Shown in pieces: positions 42,789 through 52,293 of a stretch of DNA of 64,000 bases (position 1 is the stretch's first letter; every line of letters begins with the position of its first letter). The stretch lies in NCBI RefSeq assembly GCF_000686805.1, contig NZ_JMLP01000020.1:1-64000 (forward strand), given 5' to 3'. Source of the stretch: Bacillus sp. UNC41MFS5. GTDB lineage: Bacteria; Bacillota; Bacilli; Bacillales_B; DSM-18226. The notes beneath the pieces are model-generated. The model was not told the origin of the DNA, searched no databases, and was given only the letters and a program-made list of their open reading frames with translations. The position numbers were made by a program, and so were the translations under genes.

Positions 42789-43658
42789 ATGAGTTTCATT
42801 GCGATAGATTTAGACGGAACATTATTAAACGACCAGAATGAAATTAGTGAAGAAAATATTAAGGCGATTCAATATGCTCAAGATAGAGGCTTTGAAGTAG
42901 TTATTTCAACAGGACGGGCTTATTTTGATGTTCAAACAATTTGTGAAAAAGCCGGGATTTCCCCATTTGTAATCGGGACAAATGGCGCAACCATTCATTC
43001 AAAAAGCGGAAAGTGCATTTCCTCTATTACGATATCTAAAGATCGTGTCGAATCTATTCTCCAATGGTTAGATGAACGGAATTATTATTACGAAGTGTTT
43101 ACTGATAAAGCCATTTATACTCTTAAAAAGGGCAGAGAACATTTCCATAATGAGATTAAAAGTTTGAAAAGCGCAGATTTGAATACAGATATGAAAGAAT
43201 TAGTTGAAGTAGCGGAAAGGCAATTTGACCAGTTTGGATATGTTTTAGTTGAAAACTATCATGATATCTTAAAACAAGAGGAAGAATTCTATAACATTTT
43301 AGCATGTTCTTTTGATAAAAAGAAATTAGAGGAAGCATGGAACCAATTCAAAAAGTTTGATGAGTTGATGGTTGTTTCATCTGCTGATCATAACATTGAA
43401 ATTACTAGTAAAAGAGCTTCAAAAGGGATGTCCCTTGAAAAATTGGTTTTCTTGATGAATGGCTCCTTAGATCAGGCTATGGCAATCGGGGACAGCAACA
43501 ATGATTTATCCATGTTCCAGAAAGTTGGATACAGTGTAGCGATGGGAAATGCGAAAGATGCCATAAAAGCTGTTTGTACAACGACAACCCTTAAAAATGA
43601 TGAGAATGGGGTAGCTTATGCGATTTATCAATATATGGAGAACTTCGTGGTTAAATAA
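42789..43658 (+). CDS. Cof-type HAD-superfamily phosphatase
   Basis: A 289-residue HAD IIB (Cof-like) hydrolase: motif I IDLDGTLLND, motif II STGR, motif III lysine region KRASKGMSLEKL, motif IV GDSNNDLSMF. These enzymes dephosphorylate sugar phosphates and related metabolites. It follows the regulator by 130 bp and probably completes the pathway for the imported compound. AAAGGAGC precedes the start. Confidence 0.92.
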   Translation: MSFIAIDLDGTLLNDQNEISEENIKAIQYAQDRGFEVVISTGRAYFDVQTICEKAGISPFVIGTNGATIHSKSGKCISSITISKDRVESILQWLDERNYYYEVFTDKAIYTLKKGREHFHNEIKSLKSADLNTDMKELVEVAERQFDQFGYVLVENYHDILKQEEEFYNILACSFDKKKLEEAWNQFKKFDELMVVSSADHNIEITSKRASKGMSLEKLVFLMNGSLDQAMAIGDSNNDLSMFQKVGYSVAMGNAKDAIKAVCTTTTLKNDENGVAYAIYQYMENFVVK

Positions 43659-43690
43659 TAAGTGTCAATGCCGAAGGAGAGAGTGATAAA

Positions 43691-44020
43691 ATGGCATGGA
43701 TCTATATCATAATAGCAGGACTTTTGGAAATTGTCTGGGTGATCGGTCTTAAATATTCACACGGATTCACTAAAATTATACCTAGTATAGTAACGGTAGT
43801 TATTATAATCTTTAGTTTCTTTTTACTTTCAAAAGCTTTACATTCCATTCCCTTAGGAGCTGGTTACGCCATTTTTACTGGATTGGGAACGGTGGGAACA
43901 GTAGTAACTGGGATGCTTTTTTGGGGAGAGACTATTAATCAACTGAAAGTATTTTTTGTAGCTTTAATGATATTGGGGATAATTGGAATAAAAATTAGTC
44001 CAGCACAACCTAAACATTAA
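43691..44020 (+). CDS. SMR-family exporter subunit 1 (SugE/YkkC-like)
   Basis: A 109-residue four-helix small multidrug resistance transporter. The essential Glu13 lies in GLLEIVWVIGLK and the GYAIFTGLGTVGT signature follows. It pairs with the gene 40 bp downstream; paired SMRs (YkkCD, EbrAB) assemble as antiparallel heterodimers. The SugE/Gdx subgroup exports guanidinium, but no guanidine riboswitch precedes this pair. Confidence 0.88.
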   Translation: MAWIYIIIAGLLEIVWVIGLKYSHGFTKIIPSIVTVVIIIFSFFLLSKALHSIPLGAGYAIFTGLGTVGTVVTGMLFWGETINQLKVFFVALMILGIIGIKISPAQPKH

Positions 44021-44060
44021 AGGAAATGAAATGATTTATACAAGGTTTGGGGATGATTCA

Positions 44061-44381
44061 ATGGCTTGGTTTTTTCTTCTTATTGCCGGATTTGCCGAGA
44101 TTGGTAGTATTATAAGCCTGAAACGTGCAGATGGGTTTAAAAAATTGCTCCCCTCTGTAGCGTGTCTTTTTTTTGGGAGTTTAAGCTTTTATTTTCTTTC
44201 TTTGTCATTAACTTCTCTTCCAGTGGGGACTGCCTATGCAATATGGACCGGTATCGGCTCTATTGGAAGTGTTATAGCAGGAATGATCTTCTTTAATGAA
44301 CCTAGAAGTTTAAGAACAATCCTATTGATTATGTGTATTATTACAGGGGCTGCAGGTATTAAAATGACTTCTGGACATTAA
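44061..44381 (+). CDS. SMR-family exporter subunit 2 (YkkD-like)
   Basis: A 106-residue four-helix SMR protein with Glu13 in GFAEIGSIIS and GTAYAIWTGIGSIGS. An ATG at 44031 would add ten residues; 44061 is preferred because the membrane segment starts there and GGGGATGATTCA precedes it. Partner of the gene at 43691. The 3' end is followed by decayed integrase sequence on the other strand. Confidence 0.86.
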   Translation: MAWFFLLIAGFAEIGSIISLKRADGFKKLLPSVACLFFGSLSFYFLSLSLTSLPVGTAYAIWTGIGSIGSVIAGMIFFNEPRSLRTILLIMCIITGAAGIKMTSGH

Positions 44382-44394
44382 GATCAGGGTTTTA

Positions 44395-44504
44395 AGTTCA
44401 ACAAATTTTCCTAAAAGCATTTCATAATTCTTGATATTCGTTTTGGTCGTATTCTTGAAAAGCTTGTTATCCAACAAGTCTTGGTACGCAAATTTTAACA
44501 ACAC
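44395..44504 (-). pseudogene. Remnant of a tyrosine recombinase N-terminal domain
   Basis: The minus strand reads LLKFAYQDLLDNKLFKNTTK then TNIKNYEMLLGKFVE, which looks like the SAM-like core-binding domain of phage-type integrases (helix, then KT-x5-Y-x3-L..F). The similarity stops after FVE where the 3' end of the SMR gene begins. No catalytic region is present. It suggests a past integration at this point. Confidence 0.45.
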
Positions 44505-44546
44505 AAAAAACCACTCCCTAATTTTTATTATAGGAAGTGGTTTTTG
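44504..44546 (-). terminator. Bidirectional terminator between SMR genes and LysR fragment
   Basis: AAAAAACCACTCCCTA / TAGGAAGTGGTTTTT, flanked by A6 and T5 so it works both ways; it contains the stop codon of the truncated LysR gene. Confidence 0.7.
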
Positions 44547-44802
44547 CTATATCATCAAATCCTTGATAAAAATGCTGTACAGATTGGGCAATTTGCTGCC
44601 CGCATTGATAGAGTAATTTCTTTGTATCGGTCAGCTCAAACTTTCTGGTGGTTCGGATTAGTAATTTTGTATTTAACTCTTCTTCTAAGCTTTTAACCAT
44701 TTTACTGATATTAGGTTGAGATAAATGGAGATGTTCTGCCGCTTTAGAAAAGCTTCCATGTTTCACGACCTCAGTAAAATACTGAATTTGTTTCAGTTCC
44801 AT
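44518..44802 (-). pseudogene. LysR-family regulator, truncated to its HTH domain
   Basis: About 94 residues from ATG 44802 (AAGG 9 nt upstream): MELKQIQYFTEVVKHGSFSK, AAEHLHLSQPNISKMVKSLE, EELNTKLLIRTTRKFELTDT. This is a complete LysR HTH and linker, but the effector domain (about 200 residues) is missing. The frame ends inside the terminator. Full LysR proteins are ~295 residues, so this is a 3'-truncated gene. It could still bind DNA as a dimer. The neighbouring integrase remnant marks the same rearrangement. Confidence 0.75.
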
Positions 44803-44960
44803 GTACTCCATCCTTATCCATAACAAATGTTTTATAATCTATAAATATTATATATTATCCAGATTGTCGAAAAAACAAGATTCGTTTGAAAAGAAACTTA
44901 GATTGAAGCAGTAGAGTAAGAAACTGATTTCGAAGGGGTCCCTTGCAGACTACATAAGTA

Positions 44961-45929
44961 TCACTTTTCTATAAGCTCCTCAACTTCCCCCTTAGTCGGA
45001 AGAGCAGAGATTGCTCCTTTTCCTGTTGTGGTGAGAGCACCACTTGCATTGGCAAATCGCAATATTTCTATATGATTGCCCCGTAGCACTTCCTCGAGGT
45101 TAGCCGGGTTTGCTTTCAATTCTAGCAATTGATACAAAAATCCGCCCATGAACGCGTCACCCGCTCCAGTTGTGTCCACAGGTTTAACAGAGTATCCTCT
45201 CGATTCGATCTTTTCATCCTTTAAAAACAAATCCGCACCAGCAGCTCCCTTTGTGTAGACAACTGCCTTCACGTTTCCAACGAACAACGATCGTATCGCA
45301 TCCGACTCCTCTTTTATTCCCGTAATAAAATTTAGCTCTTCATCGGAAACCTTTACGATATCAGCTGTCGGTAAAAATTCGAGAATCGCCTTACGACAGT
45401 CCTCTGGATTTTCCCAAAGCGGAAGCCGCACATTTGGGTCAAAACTGACTAAGCCATCCGCATCTGAAACAGCCGCGATTGCTTTTTTATGCGCCTGTTT
45501 CATCGGGCTTTCCACAAGATCAACGGAGCAAAAGTGGAGAATATCCCCCGCATGGAACCATACTGGCTCGATCTCCTCCGCGCTTAACAGCAAATCAGCG
45601 GAAGGGTTACGGTAAAACGAAAAATCGCGTTCCCCGTTTTCTTTTAACGAGACAAATGCCAAGGCCGTATTTGCCTCCCCGGTCCGGTATACTTTATCCA
45701 TCTCAACACCAGCCTCGACAAGCTTCTCGACTAAAAAGTCGCCAAACGCATCGTTCCCTAGTTTAGAAATCATCGATGCTTTCTGCCCATATTTGGCAAC
45801 GGCCGCAGCCACATTTGCCGGCGCCCCCCCAGGAGCTCTCTCAAAAGAAAAAACATCCTTTAAGGCCACCTCTTTTTGCAGAGGAATAAAATCAATTAAC
45901 ACTTCACCAATAGAAAAAAGCTTTCCCAT
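44961..45929 (-). CDS. scrK: Fructokinase (PfkB family)
   Basis: A 322-residue sugar kinase: N-terminal PfkB motif GGAPANVAAAVAKYG, substrate residues NPSADLLL, and C-terminal PfkB motif DTTGAGDAFMGGF with catalytic Asp. It phosphorylates fructose released from sucrose-6-phosphate. It lies 28 bp after sacA in the sucrose operon sacP-sacA-scrK. Confidence 0.93.
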   Translation of the reverse strand: MGKLFSIGEVLIDFIPLQKEVALKDVFSFERAPGGAPANVAAAVAKYGQKASMISKLGNDAFGDFLVEKLVEAGVEMDKVYRTGEANTALAFVSLKENGERDFSFYRNPSADLLLSAEEIEPVWFHAGDILHFCSVDLVESPMKQAHKKAIAAVSDADGLVSFDPNVRLPLWENPEDCRKAILEFLPTADIVKVSDEELNFITGIKEESDAIRSLFVGNVKAVVYTKGAAGADLFLKDEKIESRGYSVKPVDTTGAGDAFMGGFLYQLLELKANPANLEEVLRGNHIEILRFANASGALTTTGKGAISALPTKGEVEELIEK

Positions 45930-45957
45930 TTTGTCACCTCTAGTAAGTCTAAAAAGT

Positions 45958-47433
45958 TTATATGATATCCCATTTAACAGCCTTTACTTTCGTTTGGCCA
46001 CCACGAGCAAACACACGGATTCCATTACTATTTTCACCAGGAAAAATCCTTGCGGTAAATACTTCTTCCCCATTATTTACAAACACTTCAACAGAGGAGA
46101 CATCAACAAAGATTCGGAACGAAATCTTTTCAGCGTCCAACATACATTTCCGAACGGTCCCAAACTGCTCAGCAAAGGACTCTCCCGAATGCGTCCGATC
46201 AAACACAACCCTTTTCGCAACCGCATCATATTTAATCACGGTTTTCTCAATTTCTCCGACCCGAAGTTCCAAACCGTACTCCTCAGCCGTACTATCAGAG
46301 AATTCCGCAAGAAGTTCATAGACGTTTCCCTCGAAGTTATCCAAACTAACATTTTCATTTTCAACCGTTTGACTTGTTTCCACCTTTTCCCCGCGAAGCA
46401 ATACTAGCTCAGACACTGGCTGCTGAACCATCTTTCCGTCTTTAACCGATAGCTCCCGAGGGAGTGTTAAACAGTGTGCCCACCCATTTTTATCAGTAGG
46501 ATAGTCAATCTCCGGTAATCCCATCCAGCCGACTAAAATACGTCTCCCCTGGTGATCCACCGTCGATTGTGGTGCGTAAAAATCAAACCCGCGATCCAAC
46601 TCATGAAATGCACCATGATTTAATTCAATATTCTCCAAATCAATTAGACTTCCAATTACATACCCTGATTGATAAATATTTTGATAGTGGTCACCTTCCG
46701 CTTTTAACCCTTGTGGGGAGAAAAGGAACACACCTTGCTTGTCCAGCTCAAAATAATCCGGACATTCCCACATATAACCGAAATCTTGACCTAACTTGGT
46801 CTTCACTTCACCCGCAAACTGCCAATCTTTTAGATCACTAGAGCGATATAAAACGACACTTCCTGTCTCATTTTTTCTTTGAGCACCAATTAACACGTAG
46901 AAGTGATCCCCCTGTTGCCAAACCTTAGGATCGCGAAAATGATCGGTATAGCCACTTGGAATATCAGCAATCACCGGTGCATCCATTTTCACAATGCTTC
47001 CATCCGGACTCATTACTGCCAAACATTGATACGGGTGTCGATTCCAATATTCATCGCGCGTGTTGCCAGTGTACATTAAATATAATTTCCCATCATGCTC
47101 TATTCCACTTCCGGAATACGCCCCATGACTATCAAATTCATTCGACGGCTCAATGCCCATTCCAACATTTTCCCAATGAACAAGGTCTTTAGACTTCGTA
47201 TGATACCAATGCTTCAATCCATGAACCGGCCCAAGCGGAAACCATTGATAGAATAAATGATATTCCCCATTAAAATAACTAAAGCCATTCGGGTCATTTA
47301 ACAATCCTGTCAGCGGCTGAATATGAAAAGTCTGCCGCCATGGACATTGTTTCACTAGTTTGGCTAACCCTTGAATTTCCTCTTCGTTCACGTCGTCCAT
47401 GCTTCTGTATCGTTGTTCGGTTGTCCATTCCAT
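45958..47433 (-). CDS. sacA: Sucrose-6-phosphate hydrolase (GH32)
   Basis: A 491-residue intracellular beta-fructofuranosidase. GH32 motifs: TGLLNDPNGF with the nucleophile Asp, FRDPKV (transition-state Asp) and MWECPDYF (acid/base Glu). The C-terminal beta-sandwich begins near residue 340. It splits sucrose-6-phosphate, imported by the adjacent PTS permease, into glucose-6-phosphate and fructose. Confidence 0.95.
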   Translation of the reverse strand: MEWTTEQRYRSMDDVNEEEIQGLAKLVKQCPWRQTFHIQPLTGLLNDPNGFSYFNGEYHLFYQWFPLGPVHGLKHWYHTKSKDLVHWENVGMGIEPSNEFDSHGAYSGSGIEHDGKLYLMYTGNTRDEYWNRHPYQCLAVMSPDGSIVKMDAPVIADIPSGYTDHFRDPKVWQQGDHFYVLIGAQRKNETGSVVLYRSSDLKDWQFAGEVKTKLGQDFGYMWECPDYFELDKQGVFLFSPQGLKAEGDHYQNIYQSGYVIGSLIDLENIELNHGAFHELDRGFDFYAPQSTVDHQGRRILVGWMGLPEIDYPTDKNGWAHCLTLPRELSVKDGKMVQQPVSELVLLRGEKVETSQTVENENVSLDNFEGNVYELLAEFSDSTAEEYGLELRVGEIEKTVIKYDAVAKRVVFDRTHSGESFAEQFGTVRKCMLDAEKISFRIFVDVSSVEVFVNNGEEVFTARIFPGENSNGIRVFARGGQTKVKAVKWDII

Positions 47434-47491
47434 GCTGATTCACTCCTAATACAGAAAGGAGAATCACTGGATTCCCCTTTTCATTCTTTTA

Positions 47492-48940
47492 TTATGCTGC
47501 TTGATTAGATGATTGTTTAACTGCTTTTTTTTCGTCTCTTTTCGCTAAAACAATCGTGACGATAAATGCGACGGCAAACGCGATGACCATACCGATAACA
47601 TAAGAAATAATTGTATCTGGGCGAATAGAGATGATTCCTGGTATACCAGCTGCCCCTAACGCAGTCGCTTTAACCTTGAACACTGTAACAAAGCCAGATC
47701 CGACGGCAGAACCAATAATTGCACCGATAAATGGATAGCGTAATTTCAAGTTCACCCCAAACATCGCTGGTTCCGTAATCCCTAATAAGGCAGAGATTCC
47801 AGCTGCTGAAGCGGTTCCTTTAATCTTGGCATTTTTCGTTGTCTTTAGCACAGCAAGTGTCGCTGCTCCTTGGGCAATGTTTGACATCGCCGCAATGACA
47901 AAGATAAACGATCCACCCGTTTTCGCAACATCAGCAAGTAATTGCGTTTCTACTGCAATAAAGCTATGGTGCATACCTGTAATAACAATTGGTGCATAAA
48001 GTAAACCGAAGATGATTCCGCCAATGACACCTGTTGTGTCATATAACCAGACAATACCATCTGTTAATAGATTACCAGCCGAGCGAGTCAGCGGTCCTAC
48101 CAATGTGAACGTTAAAACTCCGGTAATAAAGATAGACAATAACGGTGTTAATAGATTGTCTAAAGCAGAGGGAACAACCTTCCGTAAAGACGTTTCGATT
48201 TTTGCTAGAATAAAAGACGCGGCAAGAACAGGAAGTACGGTTCCCTGATAGCCTACCTTTTCAATTTCTAAGCCAAAAAGATTCCAAACCGGGACTTCGT
48301 TTTTCAATAACGCGGCACCGTAACCATACCCATTTAATAAGTCCGGATGAACCATTAGCATTCCAAGTGTGGCTCCAAGGAAAGGATTCCCTCCGAACCT
48401 TTTCGTTGCTGAAAAACCAATTAAAATTGGTAAAAAGACAAAGGCTGCATTGGCAAATGTATTAATAAGTGCTGCTAAATCCGCCATTTCTGGATTGGCA
48501 TCCACTAAAGATTTTCCTTCAATAAACAAGTCTGGAGCCGTTAGGACATTGTTAATTCCCATTAGTAAACCACCAGCGACAATTGCTGGGATAATCGGAA
48601 CGAAAATGTCTGACAGCATTTTGACGAATTGCTGAATTGGATTCAGTTTCTTCGTCGCCACGTTTTTCACATCACTTGTAGACATTTCCGTTTGACCAGA
48701 CATCTCCGCCAAGTGTTTATAGACCTCGTTCACCGTTCCAGATCCTAAGATAATTTGAAACTGACCTCCCGTTGAGAAGGTCCCTTTCACGACATCCATA
48801 TTATCCAATTCTGCCTGATTAACGATTGATTCATCATGTAAAACTAGCCGTAAGCGTGTGGCGCAATGTGCTGCAGCTGATAGGTTTTCCTGACCGCCAA
48901 TGGCATTAAGAACTTCCCGTGCAATTTTTTTATGATCCAT
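47492..48940 (-). CDS. sacP: Sucrose-specific PTS permease EIIBC (SacP/ScrA)
   Basis: A 482-residue permease: N-terminal EIIB with Cys26 in SAAAHCATRLRL, then a ten-helix glucose-family EIIC (GISALLGITEPAMFGVNLK). No EIIA domain; the EIIA of PtsG may supply phosphate. First gene of the sucrose operon, with operators just upstream. Confidence 0.92.
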   Translation of the reverse strand: MDHKKIAREVLNAIGGQENLSAAAHCATRLRLVLHDESIVNQAELDNMDVVKGTFSTGGQFQIILGSGTVNEVYKHLAEMSGQTEMSTSDVKNVATKKLNPIQQFVKMLSDIFVPIIPAIVAGGLLMGINNVLTAPDLFIEGKSLVDANPEMADLAALINTFANAAFVFLPILIGFSATKRFGGNPFLGATLGMLMVHPDLLNGYGYGAALLKNEVPVWNLFGLEIEKVGYQGTVLPVLAASFILAKIETSLRKVVPSALDNLLTPLLSIFITGVLTFTLVGPLTRSAGNLLTDGIVWLYDTTGVIGGIIFGLLYAPIVITGMHHSFIAVETQLLADVAKTGGSFIFVIAAMSNIAQGAATLAVLKTTKNAKIKGTASAAGISALLGITEPAMFGVNLKLRYPFIGAIIGSAVGSGFVTVFKVKATALGAAGIPGIISIRPDTIISYVIGMVIAFAVAFIVTIVLAKRDEKKAVKQSSNQAA

Positions 48941-48973
48941 CTTAATCCCTCTCTTTTCATTTGATTTGTTTTA

Positions 48974-48985
48974 GGAACCGGTTCC
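48974..48985. promoter_or_regulatory. ScrR operator 1
   Basis: Perfect palindrome GGAACCGGTTCC about 30 bp upstream of the sacP start, in the leader, well placed to block transcription. Confidence 0.75.
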
Positions 48986-49016
48986 ATTTTTGAATAAAAA
49001 TAAAATCCCTTGTCGC

Positions 49017-49028
49017 GGAACCGGTTCC
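49017..49028. promoter_or_regulatory. ScrR operator 2 over the sacP promoter
   Basis: Identical palindrome GGAACCGGTTCC. On the minus strand it overlaps TTGGAA-17 bp-GATTTT, a candidate sacP promoter, so bound repressor would cover the -35. Confidence 0.75.
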
Positions 49029-49104
49029 AAAGCATGCTAAAAAAATAAAATATTAAAAGAGAAACCGAATTCGATTGTTACCAAGTGAAAAGGTTCTCTT
49101 GATT

Positions 49105-49116
49105 GGAACCGGTTTC
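49105..49116. promoter_or_regulatory. ScrR operator 3
   Basis: GGAACCGGTTTC, one base off the other two, 11 bp past the scrR stop codon and 88 bp from operator 2 (centres). Possibly an auxiliary site for looping. Confidence 0.6.
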
Positions 49117-49126
49117 GTTGTTTTTA

Positions 49127-50122
49127 TTATAGTGGACGATTAAAGAAATTGTCAACGCTTTCTCGTTCAATAATTTCAAATTTTGAAATGGTTACTTTTT
49201 CGACAGGCCTTTCGTTAACTAACTCTACAATATGTTTTGCAGCCGTTTCCCCCGCTTCTTTATAAAAAAACTTCGCCGTCGTTAAGCCCGGATGCATGAT
49301 TTCCGTCACATCATATCCGCCAAAACCCGTTAACGCTATATCTTTTGGAATCGTTAGCCCCTCTGAATACGCTGCCTTCATCACCCCAAGGGCAATATTA
49401 TCGGTCGCACACACAATGATAGAAGGCTGAAATTCATGGATGATTTCCATGGCACTAGCCTGTGCAGCTGGAATCTTGAATAATGTCTCATAGAAGCGAA
49501 CCTCACAATCCTCTACTTCTTGAATTGCCTTTTTAAAGCCCTGCTTTCGCTTTACCCCAACTGAAATATCCCGTTCCGTTACGCCTAGATAAGCAATTTT
49601 CCGATATCCTTTTTCAAGAACATACCGCCCCATTTCATAACCAGCGCAAAAATCATCATGAATCAGACTATAAAAATCCTCATGCTCTTGTCCTATTAGC
49701 AGAACAGGAACTTTAACGGTTTCAAATGCCTCGATATGCTGATCCGTGATCTCGGTAGCAAGCAAAATAATCCCCGCCATCTTTTGATTGGCAAAGCTAT
49801 AAATACTTTCAATCTCTCGCTCTAGATTTTGACTTGTATTAGAGATCAGCATCTGATAATTCATCTGCTTTAATTGCTCATCAATCCCAATTAACGTTTG
49901 TGAAGAAGCGAAGGAATCAAGCCGCGGGACAATCGTGCCAATAATATTCGTTTTCTTCGCTTTCAAACTCTGCGCAAATGGATTCGGAGTATACCCGGTT
50001 TCCTTGATCGCTTGTTCAATTTTCTTCTTCGTCGCTTCCCCAACAGAGCCGCCATTTAAAAACCGAGAAACCGTACTCTTCGCCACACCCGCAAGCTTGG
50101 CAATATCTAAAATTGTACTCAT
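49127..50122 (-). CDS. scrR: LacI-family sucrose operon repressor
   Basis: A 331-residue repressor: HTH MSTILDIAKLAGVAKSTVSR (first 20 residues) with hinge helix, then the periplasmic-binding-type effector domain. Start ATG 50122, with GAGG 9 nt upstream; the frame opens five codons earlier. It precedes the sucrose genes in the same direction with three matching operators between; fructose or fructose-6-phosphate is the likely inducer, by family. Confidence 0.92.
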   Translation of the reverse strand: MSTILDIAKLAGVAKSTVSRFLNGGSVGEATKKKIEQAIKETGYTPNPFAQSLKAKKTNIIGTIVPRLDSFASSQTLIGIDEQLKQMNYQMLISNTSQNLEREIESIYSFANQKMAGIILLATEITDQHIEAFETVKVPVLLIGQEHEDFYSLIHDDFCAGYEMGRYVLEKGYRKIAYLGVTERDISVGVKRKQGFKKAIQEVEDCEVRFYETLFKIPAAQASAMEIIHEFQPSIIVCATDNIALGVMKAAYSEGLTIPKDIALTGFGGYDVTEIMHPGLTTAKFFYKEAGETAAKHIVELVNERPVEKVTISKFEIIERESVDNFFNRPL

Positions 50123-50283
50123 TATCCTCAACCTCATTACATTTCAAATTCATATACCATTATAGTATCATGAAAAGTCATCCACCTAGTATTGCCTTCT
50201 TTTGTTCCTTACATAATTTAATTTTCATAGTAGTTAAGGGTTATTTTTTCAAAAAATGAATTGGCCCCATTTAATCTAGTAAA

Positions 50284-50350
50284 CTAAAAAATGCCTGTCA
50301 CTGCCTGGTATACCGAAACTTCGATCCATTACCAGGAGTACAGGCATTTT
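50284..50350 (-). terminator. Terminator after the malic enzyme gene
   Basis: AATGCCTG/CAGGCATT arms with an inner CCTGGTA/TACCAGG stem and T6 on the minus strand, just past the stop codon at 50365. Confidence 0.75.
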
Positions 50351-50364
50351 ATTTAACTATTTAA

Positions 50365-52080
50365 TCATGCATAGGAATGGATGTTTGTCCAAATACCTAC
50401 ACTCTTTATTTCTTTATACTCAGGCTTCCACATAGCCTCTTCAATAGCAGTCTCAACATCTTGGATATCCGCTCTTGCAATTCCTTCGTATATCGCCGCA
50501 TTGACTACTTCAATAGCTACGTATTTTGAGACTTCATGAAGTTTTTCAATGGATGGCAGCAGGGATGCTCCAGGTGTGCTGATGTCAGACATTCTTGCAA
50601 CCGCATAAGCAGCAGCTGCGAACATTCCTTTTGAGATCACTTCAGCTTTTGCAACAATGGCTCCAAGGCCAAGACCCGGGAATACAAATGCGTTATTTGA
50701 CTGCCCAATTTCATAGGAAACACCTTGGTATTCTACATTGGCAAACGGGCTGCCGGTTGCAATTAAAGCCTTGCCATCTGTCCAATTCATCAGGTTTTCC
50801 GGCACTGCTTCAGCCAGTGCCGTTGGGTTGGACATAGGCAAGATAATGGGACGCTCAACGTGCTTGGCCATTTCTTTCACAATTTCCTCATTGAAGGCGC
50901 CGGCTTGTCCGGAAGTACCAATCAGGATGGTTGGCTTCACCCTCTGAACTACTTCCAATAATGAAATGATCCCGTCCTCATTCCTATCCCAGTCTCTGAC
51001 TTCATCCGTTTTCCTTACATAAGGCTTCTGGAAATTCAGAACGTCTGGTGTTTCATCCGTTAGTAACCCCCGATAGTCGATAGCCCAGAAACGGTCATAA
51101 GCTTCTTCTCGGGTCAGTCCTTCAAGAACCATTGTCTCTGAGATTTGGTCAGCTATACCGATGCCGGCAGCCCCTGGTCCGAAGACAACAATACGCTGGT
51201 CCTTCAGGGATTCCCCTGTTACTTTCATTCCAGACATAACAGCAGCAAGGGTAACTGCACCTGTTCCTTGGATGTCATCGTTGAAGGTAAGGATTTTGTC
51301 ACTGTATTTGTCCATGATGTTACGAGCGTTCACGTTGCCAAGGTCCTCCCAGTGAAGAAGAACTTCTGGAAAGAACTTTCTTGCCGCCTGAACGAATAAA
51401 TCAATGAATTGATCATAACGCTCACCACGGACACGGGCGAATTTGTTGCCAATATAGATAGGATCGGCAACCAAAGCCTGATTGTTCGTACCAACATCTA
51501 GCACGACTGGCAGAACTCGGCTTGGATCAATACCAGCTGCCGCTGTGTATACGGCTAGTTTACCTATCGCAATATTAATACCGCCTACCCCTTGGTCTCC
51601 AATACCCAGAATACTTTCAGAGTCGGTAACGACGATTAGATCAATGCCATTTTTGGGCTGTCCAAGATTGTGAAATGCCTTTTCAATGCCCTCAGGATCA
51701 TCAATGGAAAGATATAAGCCACCCGGGCGGCGGTAGCTATGAGAGTATGACTGGATCGCATCACCGACAGTGGGAGTGTAGATAATGGGAAGCATTTCGG
51801 CTAGGTGTTCTTTCAATAATCGGTAAAACAGTACAACATTGCGGTTATATAAATCATATAGCAGACCGTGTTTAAATAGGTTCGTCGTCCGCATCGAATA
51901 TTGTTCATAAACCCTATTTACTTGTTCATCAAGGGTGAGCACTTGGGGCGGTAACAGACCGTCAAGTCCAAGATCTTCCCTTTCCTCTTTCGTAAAAGCC
52001 GTTCCTTTATTCAAAAAAGGATTTGTGAGAACTTCTTTTCCTTTTAATGTTGTAATAATAACATTTTCAGGTACATTCAT
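50365..52080 (-). CDS. maeA: NAD-type malic enzyme (long form, SfcA/MaeA type)
   Basis: A 571-residue oxidative decarboxylase of malate to pyruvate. Signature motifs: [14 protein letters not shown], a tyrosine/lysine active site region ([25 protein letters not shown]), [16 protein letters not shown] (metal and dinucleotide) and [16 protein letters not shown] (Rossmann). Length suits the 560-580-residue long family. It lies 213 bp after a KdgT-family transporter gene, with a terminator-like hairpin between. Confidence 0.93.
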   Translation of the reverse strand: MNVPENVIITTLKGKEVLTNPFLNKGTAFTKEEREDLGLDGLLPPQVLTLDEQVNRVYEQYSMRTTNLFKHGLLYDLYNRNVVLFYRLLKEHLAEMLPIIYTPTVGDAIQSYSHSYRRPGGLYLSIDDPEGIEKAFHNLGQPKNGIDLIVVTDSESILGIGDQGVGGINIAIGKLAVYTAAAGIDPSRVLPVVLDVGTNNQALVADPIYIGNKFARVRGERYDQFIDLFVQAARKFFPEVLLHWEDLGNVNARNIMDKYSDKILTFNDDIQGTGAVTLAAVMSGMKVTGESLKDQRIVVFGPGAAGIGIADQISETMVLEGLTREEAYDRFWAIDYRGLLTDETPDVLNFQKPYVRKTDEVRDWDRNEDGIISLLEVVQRVKPTILIGTSGQAGAFNEEIVKEMAKHVERPIILPMSNPTALAEAVPENLMNWTDGKALIATGSPFANVEYQGVSYEIGQSNNAFVFPGLGLGAIVAKAEVISKGMFAAAAYAVARMSDISTPGASLLPSIEKLHEVSKYVAIEVVNAAIYEGIARADIQDVETAIEEAMWKPEYKEIKSVGIWTNIHSYA

Positions 52081-52210
52081 GGTGTTTCCTTCTTTCTTTC
52101 TTAAATGCTATTCAGACAATATTGGTACATAGATTTCTTACCAATCCATGTTAATAACATGTTCCTTATCAAACTAGTTTTTTTAATTTAATGACCCTAT
52201 TTTGTAACTA

Positions 52211-52249
52211 AACAAAGCAGACAGTAAAAACCGGCTGACTGCTTTGTTC
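52211..52249 (-). terminator. Hairpin between transporter and malic enzyme genes
   Basis: AACAAAGCAG / CTGCTTTGTT, 10-bp perfect arms around a loop of about 19 nt; minus-strand tail TTTAGTT is weak. Possible attenuator between the two genes. Confidence 0.5.
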
Positions 52250-52293
52250 TATCTTCTACCTTTTTTATGTTTATAAAACTTACGTTACTTTTA

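Noticed and set aside
43659..43690. Guanidine (ykkC) riboswitch before the SMR pair
   Set aside because: Only 32 bp separate the HAD gene from the first SMR gene, too short for the aptamer.
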